Part shown: in pieces, positions 8,630-17,431 of the stretch
Position numbering within the stretch: position 1 is the stretch's first letter
Layout: every line of letters starts with the position of its first letter
NCBI GenBank assembly: GCA_030429235.1
Contig: JAUIDB010000004.1
Coordinates: forward strand, 1-64,000
Origin: Thermoanaerobaculia bacterium
GTDB lineage: Bacteria > Acidobacteriota > Thermoanaerobaculia > Multivoradales > JAIOJS01
Length of the DNA stretch: 64,000 bases
Reading direction: 5' to 3'
Position numbers and translations under genes: made by a program
The notes under the pieces: generated by a model
Seen by the model: the letters and a program-made list of their open reading frames with translations, nothing else
Databases searched by the model: none
What the model was told of the DNA's origin: nothing

Positions 8630-9943
8630 TCAGTCGGTCGCCTGCAGGTACCTCGAGACTGCCTCGTGACCGATCTGCCAACCCAGGTGGTATCCCGCGA
8701 CCGAGTCATAGCGGAAGTGAATTCCCAGATAGACCCGAGAGAGTGCGCACTCCAGGGCGGCCGACGGAAAGTCCTCGAACGATCGAGTGGCCGGCTCCAT
8801 CGCCACCTTGCCCGAGAAGGGCCCGGCGCGATCCACTTCGGGGGTGACCATGGTGAAGTCCAAGTCTTCCCCGAACGTGGCGGCGAAGACTGCCATGGCG
8901 GCGGCGCATGCGGTGCCGTGCGCCGATGGGTAGGAGGGAAAGGCGTAGGTGTGGCCATGCATCGTGTCCCAGTCTTTGTCGGGGATGGTGCGCGGATTGC
9001 CGTCGTGGGCGGCCCAGCGGATGGCGGTGTAGGGACGCCAGTGGTTGTAGTGGAACTTGTTCTCGAACACGCTGACGTAGGCGTCGAACAGGCTCATCTC
9101 GAGCAGCGCGTAGAGGCGCGTCGCATCCCAGAGGTCGAGTTCCTGGTCGGCGACCAGCTGTCGGGCCAGGCGGTTGGTCGAGTTCTCGGCGAAGTCCTTC
9201 CACCACATCGCGAGGTGGCTCTGATCGGGCGTCCTGGTCTGGCTCCCGCGACGGCCGACCTCCTTGACCTCGCGGTAGGCCTCGACGTACTCGTCGCTCT
9301 CGATCGCGGGGGGTGGCGCCACGCGATACTGGTCGGGCCGTACCAGGAGAAAGGGACGTGCGGTGGCCCAGCCGGCGCCGAAGACGAAACCCTCCGGAGT
9401 CCCACTGTGTTCGGCGAACTCGGCGTAGACACCCGGCCCCATGGGGTGCCAGACGTAGGCCGCTTCACGGTTCCAGCCATCGCCCCGTCGCTTTGCGAGC
9501 ACCCGATCGGCCACTACCTGCCCGAAGGCGATCCCGCGCTCGCGCGCCACGGGATCCAGGACCGACTCCAACCCGAGAGAACGTTGCTCACTCCAGAGCG
9601 CCTCGCGATCCGGGTACTGATCCCGCGCGATCGAGTACGCCACCTGCGTGGCGGCGGCGGTGGGGTCTCCGGCGGCAACGATCTCGTCGTTCAGGTAGGT
9701 CGCGTAGCGTGGGTCGAGGCGGTTCAGGGCCTCGTGCATCCCCAGGTGGACCAGGGCGGCGGTTCGAAGTCCCTTCAGGGTGAGGAACCCGTCCTCGGCT
9801 TCGGCGGCGGTCAGGATCAGTTCGTTCCAGGCCGAGGCCAATCGACCCTCCGAGGACGGGATCTCGGCCCAGGTAGCCGAAGCCCAACCGATCGCTCCGA
9901 TCAGGAGGAGAGTGGTGAGGTGTCTCGAGCTTTCTCGTCGCAT
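8630..9943 (-). CDS. Vanadium-dependent haloperoxidase / PAP2-superfamily secreted enzyme
   Basis: The 437-residue protein has a signal peptide (cleavage near residue 26) and the three-part vanadate/phosphate site of the superfamily. K296-x6-RP is at 303-304, PSAH is at 339-342 where most relatives have PSGH, and SRVYLGIHFRYD follows near the C-terminus. Length and the HWRPYTAIR segment fit vanadium haloperoxidase-like proteins more than short acid phosphatases. Substrate (halide or phosphate ester) cannot be read from sequence. CCCAAGGGAG precedes the ATG. It is divergent from the HxlR regulator, with a 106-bp gap. Confidence 0.85.
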   Translation of the reverse strand: MRRESSRHLTTLLLIGAIGWASATWAEIPSSEGRLASAWNELILTAAEAEDGFLTLKGLRTAALVHLGMHEALNRLDPRYATYLNDEIVAAGDPTAAATQVAYSIARDQYPDREALWSEQRSLGLESVLDPVARERGIAFGQVVADRVLAKRRGDGWNREAAYVWHPMGPGVYAEFAEHSGTPEGFVFGAGWATARPFLLVRPDQYRVAPPPAIESDEYVEAYREVKEVGRRGSQTRTPDQSHLAMWWKDFAENSTNRLARQLVADQELDLWDATRLYALLEMSLFDAYVSVFENKFHYNHWRPYTAIRWAAHDGNPRTIPDKDWDTMHGHTYAFPSYPSAHGTACAAAMAVFAATFGEDLDFTMVTPEVDRAGPFSGKVAMEPATRSFEDFPSAALECALSRVYLGIHFRYDSVAGYHLGWQIGHEAVSRYLQATD

Positions 9944-10049
9944 CGCAGTGCTCCCTTGGGTTGAAACGACACGCTAGCACCGGGCGGCGGAGCACTCCTA
10001 GTACACAATCTGTAGTTGTGCGGCCGAGGCCAGGGAGGGAGAATGAGTC

Positions 10050-10793
10050 ATGAACAAAGGCTACGGTCAGTACTGCCCCCTCTCGTTGGCAGCGGAGGTT
10101 GTCTGCCAACGGTGGAGTCTCCTGGTGATCAGTCGATTGCTGGACGGTTGCACGCGGTTCAACCAGATCCACCGGGGGGTGCCACAGATGTCGCCGTCCC
10201 TCTTGTCCAAACGGTTGAAGGAACTCGAGGAAGTCGGGCTGGTCGTGAGTCTGCCGCGCGCGTCGGGACGGGGACGGGAGTACCGACTCACGACCGCCGG
10301 TGAGGAGCTGGAACCCTTCGTCGATGGACTGGCGATCTGGGGTCAGCGCTGGGCCAGGGACATGGTCGAGGCGGATCTGGATCCTGCGTTCCTGGTCTGG
10401 AGCATGCACCTCCGGATGAACACGGACCGCATGCCCCCGGGGCAGACGGTTCTCGAGTTCGACCTCCGCGGAGCGCCGCAGGGAGATCGGCGATTCTGGC
10501 TCGTGCACCGCGAGGGCGCGGTGGAGATGTGCCTCAAGGATCCAGAACTCGAGGTCGATCTCTACGTCCTGTCCGAGATCCGGCGATTTGTCGAGGCGTG
10601 GCGTGGTTTTCGCGATCTCCGGAGTGAGATTCAGAGGGGGACGATCCGGGTGCAGGGTCCAGATCATCTCTGTGAGCAGCTCCCCGATTGGCTGGCCCTC
10701 AGCGCGTTGGCCGTCTACCCGAGACTACGGGAGGGCACAGAGCGGCAACTTTTCCTGGCCCGCCCTGGGGCGCAAGGCAGCGGGGCTTCGTAG
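10050..10793 (+). CDS. HxlR-family transcriptional regulator with C-terminal SCP2-like domain
   Basis: The 247-residue protein has an N-terminal winged helix typical of HxlR (about 1-100), including CPLSLAAEVVCQRW, SLLSKRLKELEEVGLV and YRLTTAG. A C-terminal half (about 130-225) resembles the sterol-carrier/SCP2 fold fused to some HxlR regulators. HxlR proteins bind DNA as dimers and often respond to electrophiles or redox through an N-terminal cysteine; Cys9 is in the expected place. GGGAGGGAG precedes the ATG. It lies between the haloperoxidase-like gene and the cytochrome cluster, so it could regulate either; the divergent haloperoxidase promoter is the nearer target. Confidence 0.85.
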   Translation: MNKGYGQYCPLSLAAEVVCQRWSLLVISRLLDGCTRFNQIHRGVPQMSPSLLSKRLKELEEVGLVVSLPRASGRGREYRLTTAGEELEPFVDGLAIWGQRWARDMVEADLDPAFLVWSMHLRMNTDRMPPGQTVLEFDLRGAPQGDRRFWLVHREGAVEMCLKDPELEVDLYVLSEIRRFVEAWRGFRDLRSEIQRGTIRVQGPDHLCEQLPDWLALSALAVYPRLREGTERQLFLARPGAQGSGAS

Positions 10794-10849
10794 CCGACCG
10801 TCCCGGCCCGCGAAGCATCCCAGTTCCCAGGCCAGGGACGAAAGGCCTT

Positions 10850-11092
10850 CTAGTCGTGGGTTGAGGACGAGACGGCCGGTGCTTTCGGTTGGCGGACCAG
10901 CGAGAAGAGATAGAGCCCGATCCCGGCCACGACGAGGGAGCCACTGCCGAGGGCGAAGGCGAGGAACCCGGTAGGGCTCTGCAGGGCGCCGAACGACATC
11001 AGTTCGACCAGCAGTCCGACCACGATGAGCAGCGCCGACCATCGGAGGTAGGGACGGCTGCGGGTCGGGGCCGAGTTTTCGGAGCCGGTCAT
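10850..11092 (-). CDS. Small membrane protein at the end of the cytochrome operon
   Basis: The 80-residue protein has two predicted membrane helices (about 17-37 and 44-66) and no recognised domain. Its ATG at 11092 overlaps the stop of the tetrahaem cytochrome gene (ATGA), so the two are translationally coupled. The longer frame upstream is a shadow of the cytochrome gene. It may be an assembly or stabilising partner of the NapC-type protein, but nothing in the sequence shows this. It converges on the HxlR gene, and the 56-bp gap between them has no clear terminator. Confidence 0.7.
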   Translation of the reverse strand: MTGSENSAPTRSRPYLRWSALLIVVGLLVELMSFGALQSPTGFLAFALGSGSLVVAGIGLYLFSLVRQPKAPAVSSSTHD

Positions 11093-11721
11093 GGGCCTTC
11101 CGTCCTGGTCGGTTCGGCGGTGGGCCAGCGATCGTAGTCTGCCAACGAGGCGACCTCGTGGCTCATGTCGTGACACTCGAGGCAGGAGAGTTCGTTGGAC
11201 TCGATCTCGGCCCGGTCCTCGGCGTGCATCTCTTCGTAGAGCCGCGCCCCGGCGTGGCAGTGCAGACACTCTCGGTTGTGGTAGGGCTCGTACAGTTCGA
11301 TCGTCTCCGGAGTCGCACCACGGTAGTAGACGAGGAGATGGCGTACGCCGTTGATCTTCGCGGCGAGGTCGCCGTACATGGTGTACTGGGTATGGCAGGT
11401 GTAGCAGGCTCGGTCGCGGTCGATCCGTCGGTTCTGGAAGTGCGAAGCGGGCAGGGCAAACTCGTCATCGATCGCGAGACTCTCCCCGTAGGGCTCCATG
11501 ACATGGCAGGAGAGGCAGAACTCGGTGCTCTTCGAACTCTCGAGATGAGTCGAGACGCCGGCCCAGAGGCAAGTCACGGGAAGGACGAAAAGCGCCAGAA
11601 ACGCCATGGCCTGACCACCGGAGCGGGTGACCAGTCGTGGTTGTGCCACCACGAGCATGGCGAAGCCGATCCCCACTAGCACGAGCGTGACGAGCAGATA
11701 CCAACCGAGAGTCGCGTCCAT
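11089..11721 (-). CDS. NapC/NirT-type membrane-anchored tetrahaem cytochrome c
   Basis: The 210-residue protein has two hydrophobic stretches at the N-terminus (about 5-27 and 38-56) followed by a periplasmic domain with four CxxCH sites: CLSCH, CYTCH, CLHCH and CLECH. This matches the NapC/NirT/NrfH/CymA group, which takes electrons from menaquinol or ubiquinol and hands them to periplasmic cytochromes. The first membrane helix is extra compared with NapC, which normally has one anchor. It sits between a monohaem cytochrome gene (11 bp upstream) and a small membrane protein (ATGA overlap). The gene cluster diverges from the MtrA/MtrB/NirS arm, for which it is the obvious inner-membrane electron donor. 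Confidence 0.85.
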   Translation of the reverse strand: MDATLGWYLLVTLVLVGIGFAMLVVAQPRLVTRSGGQAMAFLALFVLPVTCLWAGVSTHLESSKSTEFCLSCHVMEPYGESLAIDDEFALPASHFQNRRIDRDRACYTCHTQYTMYGDLAAKINGVRHLLVYYRGATPETIELYEPYHNRECLHCHAGARLYEEMHAEDRAEIESNELSCLECHDMSHEVASLADYDRWPTAEPTRTEGP

Positions 11722-11732
11722 CGCGGGAGCCC

Positions 11733-12131
11733 CTAGAGGGTCGCGAGCCAGTCCAGAATCGCCTGGAGTTCCTCGTCCGTTCCCTTGAAGGGCTTCTTGT
11801 GTTTCTCACCCTCCAAAGACTCCTCCTGGCGCAGGTACTTCTCGACGCTCGTGCGATCGAAGTCCTCGCCCAGTCCCGCTAGATCACGCGCCTGCATCTT
11901 CTCGGACTTCGTGCGCCGCTCGATGCCGTGGTTGGACACTGCGTGACAGAGGTTGCACTTCTGGGCCTCGAACGCCATCTGTCCCGCCGGCACCTCGACC
12001 TGGGACGGCGCCGGCTGGCTCGTAGCCGGCGTGGCGGCAGCGGGAACGAAGGTGGACAGGACGAGCGGAGTAGCCAACAGCGCTAGCAGCCGCCGGCCGA
12101 AGAGTGGGGAGTTCGTCTCTACGTAGTTCAT
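11733..12131 (-). CDS. Periplasmic monohaem cytochrome c
   Basis: The 132-residue protein has a signal peptide (MNYVETNSP... to about residue 35) and one haem site, CNLCH, in the context AFEAQKCNLCHAVSNHGI, then a class I cytochrome-like C-terminus ending AILDWLATL. A methionine ligand is not obvious: the only Met after the haem site is in KSEKMQARDL. The ATG at 12131 is chosen over the upstream frame because GAGG lies eight bases before it. As first gene of the minus-strand arm it may shuttle electrons between the NapC-type protein and the decahaem or cd1 proteins encoded across the divergent promoter. Confidence 0.85.
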   Translation of the reverse strand: MNYVETNSPLFGRRLLALLATPLVLSTFVPAAATPATSQPAPSQVEVPAGQMAFEAQKCNLCHAVSNHGIERRTKSEKMQARDLAGLGEDFDRTSVEKYLRQEESLEGEKHKKPFKGTDEELQAILDWLATL

Positions 12132-12210
12132 TGCTGGGGACCTCCGTCGGAAGGGTGACACCGAGGGCTCGGCCGTGCACCACTAGATTGCGTGGTAGAG
12201 GGGCCGCCTT

Positions 12211-12275
12211 TTTGGGTAAGTCTTTACTGCCCAAATAGATGTGTCAATGCCCGGGGCTCTATCGATACTGTCAAT
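12211..12275. promoter_or_regulatory. Divergent control region of the cytochrome cluster
   Basis: The 168-bp gap between the two arms holds an inverted repeat TTTGGG (12211-12216) / CCCAAA (12230-12235) with an A+T-richer core, and a direct repeat TGTCAAT at 12242-12248 and 12269-12275 (27-bp period). No FNR/DNR box (TTGAT-N4-ATCAA) is present. The symmetry suggests a regulator shared by both arms, but no factor can be named. Confidence 0.35.
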
Positions 12276-12299
12276 CCAACTCAAAGCGGAGGGTCAGGT

Positions 12300-13265
12300 A
12301 TGACGAGAATCCATCGGTCCTATTGGGTGCTCCCGGTGGCCGCACTCTTTCTTCTGGGCTATGGGCCATCACCGGGACGCACGGGCGCTACGGTTCCGTC
12401 GCACGTTCCGGTGGGTTGGGCTGAAGAGCCAGCGAGCGAAGTGACGGGGTACGCCGGAAGCGAGGTCTGCTCGGCTTGCCATGACGACATGGAGGCGCAC
12501 TTCTACTCCGGTCCCCACGGGTCGGACGCCTTTTCGCAGCGCAGTGACCTCGGCTGCGAGTCGTGCCACGGTCCGGGCGAGGCGCACGCCGACGATCCCG
12601 AGGATCCCACGGCGCGAGTGAACCTGTCTCGCTGGACGCCCCAGCGGCAGAGCGAGGTTTGTCTCACCTGCCACCAGGATACCCAACCCAGCTATCACGC
12701 TGGGCCCCATGCGGCGGCCGATCTCAGCTGCTCGAGTTGCCACAGCATCCACAACGACAGTGGTTGGACGCTGGTCGAAGAGCAAGCCGAGCTCTTTCAG
12801 CTGGCTCGCGTGAGCGGATCGAGTGCGCAGTGCATCCAGTGTCACGCCGACGCCGGCGTCGACTTCGAGCGCAACGAGCGGCACCGTCTGCAGGAGGGGA
12901 CCATGGACTGCGCCAGCTGCCACGATCCGCACGCGCCGTCAGCCAGGCTCCAACTCGGTGGCTTCAAGCAGCAAGCGTGTATCGACTGCCATCAAGACAA
13001 AGGAGGACCCTTCGTCTTCGAGCATGGATCGGTCCGAGTCGAGGGCTGCACCGCCTGCCACGAGCCACACGGTGGCCCAAACCGGCACCAGCTCAAGTTC
13101 GAACGAGCCGCTGAGCTCTGCTACAGCTGCCACGTCGAGGTGCCGAGTTTCCACCTTGGTTTCGGGAGTTTTCCCCAGCCACCTCGTTTCGACCTCGACA
13201 CCAATTGCATGAACTGCCACAGCGCGATTCATGGATCCAACTTCGATCCCTACTTCTTGAAGTAG
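12300..13265 (+). CDS. Decahaem c-type cytochrome, DmsE/MtrA family
   Basis: The 321-residue protein has an N-terminal signal peptide and exactly ten CxxCH motifs: CSACH, CESCH, CLTCH, CSSCH, CIQCH, CASCH, CIDCH, CTACH, CYSCH and CMNCH. Length and haem count fit MtrA/DmsE/PioA, which sit inside an outer-membrane beta-barrel and carry electrons across the outer membrane. ATG at 12300 is preceded by GGAGG about 10 bases upstream; the longer frame from 12192 lacks a signal peptide at its start. The MtrB-type barrel follows after 10 bp. No outer-surface MtrC-like decahaem partner is encoded here, as in the PioAB and MtoAB systems. Confidence 0.92.
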   Translation: MTRIHRSYWVLPVAALFLLGYGPSPGRTGATVPSHVPVGWAEEPASEVTGYAGSEVCSACHDDMEAHFYSGPHGSDAFSQRSDLGCESCHGPGEAHADDPEDPTARVNLSRWTPQRQSEVCLTCHQDTQPSYHAGPHAAADLSCSSCHSIHNDSGWTLVEEQAELFQLARVSGSSAQCIQCHADAGVDFERNERHRLQEGTMDCASCHDPHAPSARLQLGGFKQQACIDCHQDKGGPFVFEHGSVRVEGCTACHEPHGGPNRHQLKFERAAELCYSCHVEVPSFHLGFGSFPQPPRFDLDTNCMNCHSAIHGSNFDPYFLK

Positions 13266-13275
13266 AGAGGGCATC

Positions 13276-15114
13276 ATGAAGCACACTCGCAATCCCTACC
13301 GTTCTCTGCTGGCTGGCCTGTCGTTGGTCGTCTGCGCGGCCACTCCCGCCCTGGCCCAGGAGGGGGAGGGAGTCATTCTTCTGGGGTACCGCAGCGTCGA
13401 CGTCGACGGTTCCCAGGCCGAGTTCGACGAGGACATCAATCAAGACGACGGTCCGGTGCTCTTCCGGTTGGACATTTCGGTCGATCCCGAGAGTGGTCTC
13501 GCCGACCACCTCGAACTCGACGCCACAGACCTGGGTGGTCAGAGTTTCGAGTCGCTCCACTTCGGGGCTCGGAGCTACGGAGTGTACGAATTCACCTTCG
13601 ACCGTCGCGAGTCCGACTACTCCTACCACGACACGCTGGGGGCGGCCGATGGGACGGCGCATCCGGACTACCACACCTTCGACTTCCGTCGGGTGCGGGA
13701 CGTGGCACGGCTCGAGCTGGACCTCGCTCCGACGGCGACGCTGACGTTCGGGTTCGACCGTTTCTCGAAGAGCGGAGAATCCACGACGACCCTCGACATT
13801 TCTCGCGACGAGTTCGAGTTCCACCGACCTGTCGACGAAGAGATGGAGTCCTTTGATGTTGGGTTCTCGTACGCCTGGGACAAAGTTACCCTGGTGCTCG
13901 AAGAGCGCATCAGTGACTACCAGAACATGGTGGAGGTGTTCCTGCCGGGGGCCTCCGAGGGCGAAGCCCCGGGCCCGGCGACCCTGGACTTCTTCTTTCT
14001 CGATCAGCCTTACGACTACTCGAGTCAGAGGCATACGGCGAGAGTGCTGGCCCGTCCCCACGAGAAGCTCGATCTACGGTTCTCGGCTTCTCTCGAGAGT
14101 CTCGACCTCGACCTCGAAGCCTCCGAGCATTCTCAGGGGACGACCTTCTCGGGCAGTCCCTTCACCACCGACCTCGGCGGCGAGGGGCAGATCGATCGCG
14201 ACATCGAACTCTACGACTTCGAGTTGACCTATCTCGTCAACGAGCGCCTGGGAGTCGTGGCCGGAGCGCGGCACAAGGCGCTGGACCAGCGCGGTGGTCT
14301 CGCCTTCGGCACCGACTTCAACGCCAGCAACTGGGAGCTCGAATCGACCGGCTACGAGGCCGGGGTCCGGTTTCGGCTGCCCAGGGACTTCAGCCTGGGA
14401 GGTGGTCTGGCGTTCGAGACGCGGGACATTGCCTTCCACTGGGAGCAGGGCAGCGAGGGACACGGGGAGGACGGCAGCACCGACAGCTCCGGCTACTGGT
14501 TGGACCTGGCCTGGCGACCCGACCGCTCGCTGGAACTGATCGCCAAGATCGATACGAACTCCTTCGACGATCCGTTCACCCTGACGAGTCCCACGGATCG
14601 GTCGCGCTATCGACTTCAGGGACGCTACCGCTGGGAGAACGGCCTGAGTTTGCAGGCTTCGGTACTGCGGAGCGACTTCGAGAACGATGATTCTGGCTGG
14701 ACGTCGGATACGCTGCGTTCGACGGTTCGGTTGGGATACACCCGACCGGATCTCGTGGCTTCGTTTGGCTACTCCAACGTCGAGATGGACCGCGAGATCG
14801 CTCACGTAGTCGCCGGGGGGGCTCTGCGTCCCTTCTTCGACATCGACTACGGATCCGACTCGGACTTCTTCGATGGTCGGGTGAGGTGGTCTCCCACGGA
14901 ACGGCTGGCGGTCGGGGGCAACGTCTATTTCTACGACAACGCCGGCAGTTTCGCACTGCAACGGGAGGACCTTCGGGCCTTCGTCGAGTGTGCCTTCACC
15001 GACCACTACGTCGGCGGCATCTCCTATCGCCGGGTGGACTACGACGAAGGGTTGTTCGACTTCGACGACTACTCGGCCGACATCGTCGAACTGACCGTCG
15101 GCTACCGTCACTGA
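13276..15114 (+). CDS. MtrB/PioB-family outer-membrane beta-barrel
   Basis: The 612-residue protein has a signal peptide (about 1-27, ending PALAQ). It is then almost entirely alternating amphipathic strands rich in Asp, Tyr, Ser and Arg, as in MtrB/PioB/DmsF porins of 26-28 strands. Typical stretches are GYRSVDVDG, VGGISYRRVDYDE and the closing VELTVGYRH. The CXXC pair near the N-terminus of Shewanella MtrB is absent. The family forms the sheath that holds the decahaem protein encoded immediately upstream. The start ATG has AGAGAGGG upstream. Identification rests on family features and its place beside the decahaem gene. Confidence 0.85.
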   Translation: MKHTRNPYRSLLAGLSLVVCAATPALAQEGEGVILLGYRSVDVDGSQAEFDEDINQDDGPVLFRLDISVDPESGLADHLELDATDLGGQSFESLHFGARSYGVYEFTFDRRESDYSYHDTLGAADGTAHPDYHTFDFRRVRDVARLELDLAPTATLTFGFDRFSKSGESTTTLDISRDEFEFHRPVDEEMESFDVGFSYAWDKVTLVLEERISDYQNMVEVFLPGASEGEAPGPATLDFFFLDQPYDYSSQRHTARVLARPHEKLDLRFSASLESLDLDLEASEHSQGTTFSGSPFTTDLGGEGQIDRDIELYDFELTYLVNERLGVVAGARHKALDQRGGLAFGTDFNASNWELESTGYEAGVRFRLPRDFSLGGGLAFETRDIAFHWEQGSEGHGEDGSTDSSGYWLDLAWRPDRSLELIAKIDTNSFDDPFTLTSPTDRSRYRLQGRYRWENGLSLQASVLRSDFENDDSGWTSDTLRSTVRLGYTRPDLVASFGYSNVEMDREIAHVVAGGALRPFFDIDYGSDSDFFDGRVRWSPTERLAVGGNVYFYDNAGSFALQREDLRAFVECAFTDHYVGGISYRRVDYDEGLFDFDDYSADIVELTVGYRH

Positions 15115-15458
15115 CGCCGGGGCCGGGAGACTTCGAGGCGCGGTCTCGCGGTCGATTCGGAGCCCCGAACTGATCGCCGTCATACGCCTCGGCCTGGAGT
15201 CGCGGTCATGCTATGCCTGTCGTGTGGACTCAGGCCCCAGGCGGTCCTTCTCGCCAACCAACTTCTCGCCCTGAGCGATCACGGTACCCCTTTCCCGAAG
15301 GGCTCTGCCCTCGGCCGTTGGGTGACCGGGTTCTCCGGTCCACGACCCCAGTTGGCAGCCGAGCTGAGCAGCTCGGAGATGACGTTCCCAGGACCGTAGC
15401 GCTGGCCCCTGTAACGGCACGAAGCCAGCGTTTCCTGAATCGCAACAAGGAGATCACG
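15115..15458 (+). other. 344-bp gap between the barrel and nitrite reductase genes, no gene seen
   Basis: No convincing reading frame, tRNA or riboswitch is seen. A short hairpin GACCGG-GTTCT-CCGGTC occurs around 15325-15345. The gap is long for an operon, so nirS may have its own promoter here, but no -10/-35 pair or FNR/DNR box is clear. Confidence 0.4.
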
Positions 15459-17378
15459 ATGACCCTGAATCCACCCCGATCGTTGGTCGGACTCGGACTT
15501 ATCCTATTGACCGCGCTCCTCACCGGCTGTTCCGGAGGAGAGAAGGGAATCGGCGATCCGGTCGCCGGTCAACAGGTCTTCGAGCGCAACTGCCTGACCT
15601 GTCACACCGTGGGCCAGGGGGATCGCATCGGCCCCGATCTGATCGATATTCACGAGCGACGCGATCGCGATTGGCTGGTGCGCTGGATCGACGACCCGAT
15701 CGGAATGTCCAAGACCGACCCGATCGGTCAGCAGATCCTGGCCGAGTGGAACAACGTTCCCATGGCCGATTCGAACCTGACCAAGGGCCAGATCGACGAC
15801 GTCCTGGCCTACCTGGAGAAGGCGAGTGGGGAAGGCGGTCTGGTGGTCGAAGAGAAGCCCTTCGAGCCACTGGAAGGAGAGCGCTTCGAGTTGGCCAAGG
15901 ACATCTACTTCAACCGCTGCGCGGGCTGTCACGGAACGTTACGGGCGGGAGCCACTGGTCCGAACATCCAGCCTACTCGGACCCAGGAGATCGGCACCTC
16001 GGGCCTGGAGCGGATCCTCAACGACGGTCTTCCGGGCGGCATGCCCCCCTGGGGCCGGATGGAGATCCTGACGGCGGACGAGATCAACATGATGGCCAAC
16101 TACGTACAGATGAATCCGCCCGAGCCACCACAGCTACCGCTGGAGGAGATCACCGAGACCTGGAACTTGATGGTGCCGGTGGCGGATCGGCCCTCCGAGC
16201 CGAAGACCGAGCGGGACTGGGAGAACTACTTCGGCATCATCCTGCGGGACGCCGGCAAGGTAGCGATCATCGACGGCGATACCAAAGAGAACGTCGCCAT
16301 CATCGACACCGGCTTTGCGGTCCACATCCTCCGCGCGTCGTCGACCGGGCGCTACTTCTACGCGGTCGGGCGCGATGGGCGGGTCTCGATGATCGATCTG
16401 TGGACCGAGACTCCGAGTCTGGTAGCCCAGGTACAGGGCTGCTTCGATGCTCGAAGCGTCGATGGCTCCAAGTTCGAGGGTTACGAGGACCAACTGGTCA
16501 TCGAGGGTTGCTACTGGCCCCCGCAGTACGTGATCTTCGACGGCCAGACGCTCGAGCCCAAGACGGTGCATTCGGTGTTGGGCCCGACCGTCGACACCCA
16601 GGAAGAACTGGACGAGGTCCGCGTGGCCGCCATCGTGGCGTCGCACTACGACCCGATCTGGGCGATCGGCCTGAAGGAGTCGGGCTACGTCGGATTGGTC
16701 GACTACTCGAAACCGGACTTCCCGATGACCCACAAGATCGCCGCCGAGCGGTTCCTTCACGACGGCGGATTCGACCACACCGGACGCTACTTCCTCACGG
16801 CCGCCAACATGCGGGATCAGATGGCGGTGATCGATCTCAAGGAACAGAAGATGGTCACCAAGTTCGAGACCGGAATCAAGCCGCATCCGGGGCGGGGAGC
16901 CAACTGGCAGGATCCGGAGTTCGGTTGGGTGAACGCCACCACCCACCTCGGTCAGGGCAAGCTTTCGGTGTACGGGGCAGATCCCGAGGGGTCTCCGGAG
17001 CATGCCTGGAAGCTCGTTCGAGAGGTCGAACTTTCGACCGCCGGCAGCCTGTTCTTGAAGACCCACCCCGAGTCGCAGTGGGTTTGGATGGACTTCCCGC
17101 TCTCGTCGGACGAAGAGCTGACCCGACAAATCTGCGTCTACTCGAAGGAGACGGCGGAGGTAGAGAAGTGCTGGCAGCCCACCGACCACGGTCGGACCGT
17201 GCACTTCGAGTACAACCGACAGGGCACCGAGGTCTGGGTGTCGGGCTGGGACAAGGCAGGGGAACTCGTGATCTACGACGACAAGACCCTGGAGGAGATC
17301 CACCGGATCGCCGAAGACTGGTTGGTGACGCCGACCGGCAAGTTCAACGTGTACAACACGTCGAACGATATCTACTGA
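15459..17378 (+). CDS. nirS: Cytochrome cd1 nitrite reductase with an additional N-terminal cytochrome c domain and lipobox
   Basis: The 639-residue protein starts with a lipoprotein signal (LTGC, Cys24). A first cytochrome c domain has CLTCH at 45-49 and a likely Met ligand in NVPMAD. A second has CAGCH at 154-158 in the NirS context RCAGCHGTLRAGATG and the segment GGMPPWG. The d1-haem propeller (about 235-639) follows. The propeller keeps proximal-ligand H289 (GFAVHI) and the catalytic pair H434 (FLHDGG) and H476 (PHPGRGAN), 42 residues apart as in Pseudomonas NirS (H327/H369), and ends TPTGKFNVYNTSNDIY. It should reduce nitrite to nitric oxide. Usual NirS has one c domain and is soluble. 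AAGGAG supports ATG at 15459. No d1-haem synthesis genes are in the window. Confidence 0.9.
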   Translation: MTLNPPRSLVGLGLILLTALLTGCSGGEKGIGDPVAGQQVFERNCLTCHTVGQGDRIGPDLIDIHERRDRDWLVRWIDDPIGMSKTDPIGQQILAEWNNVPMADSNLTKGQIDDVLAYLEKASGEGGLVVEEKPFEPLEGERFELAKDIYFNRCAGCHGTLRAGATGPNIQPTRTQEIGTSGLERILNDGLPGGMPPWGRMEILTADEINMMANYVQMNPPEPPQLPLEEITETWNLMVPVADRPSEPKTERDWENYFGIILRDAGKVAIIDGDTKENVAIIDTGFAVHILRASSTGRYFYAVGRDGRVSMIDLWTETPSLVAQVQGCFDARSVDGSKFEGYEDQLVIEGCYWPPQYVIFDGQTLEPKTVHSVLGPTVDTQEELDEVRVAAIVASHYDPIWAIGLKESGYVGLVDYSKPDFPMTHKIAAERFLHDGGFDHTGRYFLTAANMRDQMAVIDLKEQKMVTKFETGIKPHPGRGANWQDPEFGWVNATTHLGQGKLSVYGADPEGSPEHAWKLVREVELSTAGSLFLKTHPESQWVWMDFPLSSDEELTRQICVYSKETAEVEKCWQPTDHGRTVHFEYNRQGTEVWVSGWDKAGELVIYDDKTLEEIHRIAEDWLVTPTGKFNVYNTSNDIY

Positions 17379-17431
17379 TCGGCCGGTTTGGGCCCGAGGG
17401 CCTGATTGCGGCCTGAGGGTTCCGGTCCGAG

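Noticed and set aside
10050-10793. HxlR regulator as the controller of the cytochrome cluster
   Set aside because: Only proximity supports this. The gene shares its divergent promoter region with the haloperoxidase-like gene, not the cytochromes.
15671-17416. 581-codon frame inside nirS
   Set aside because: Shadow in another frame of the clearly identified nitrite reductase.
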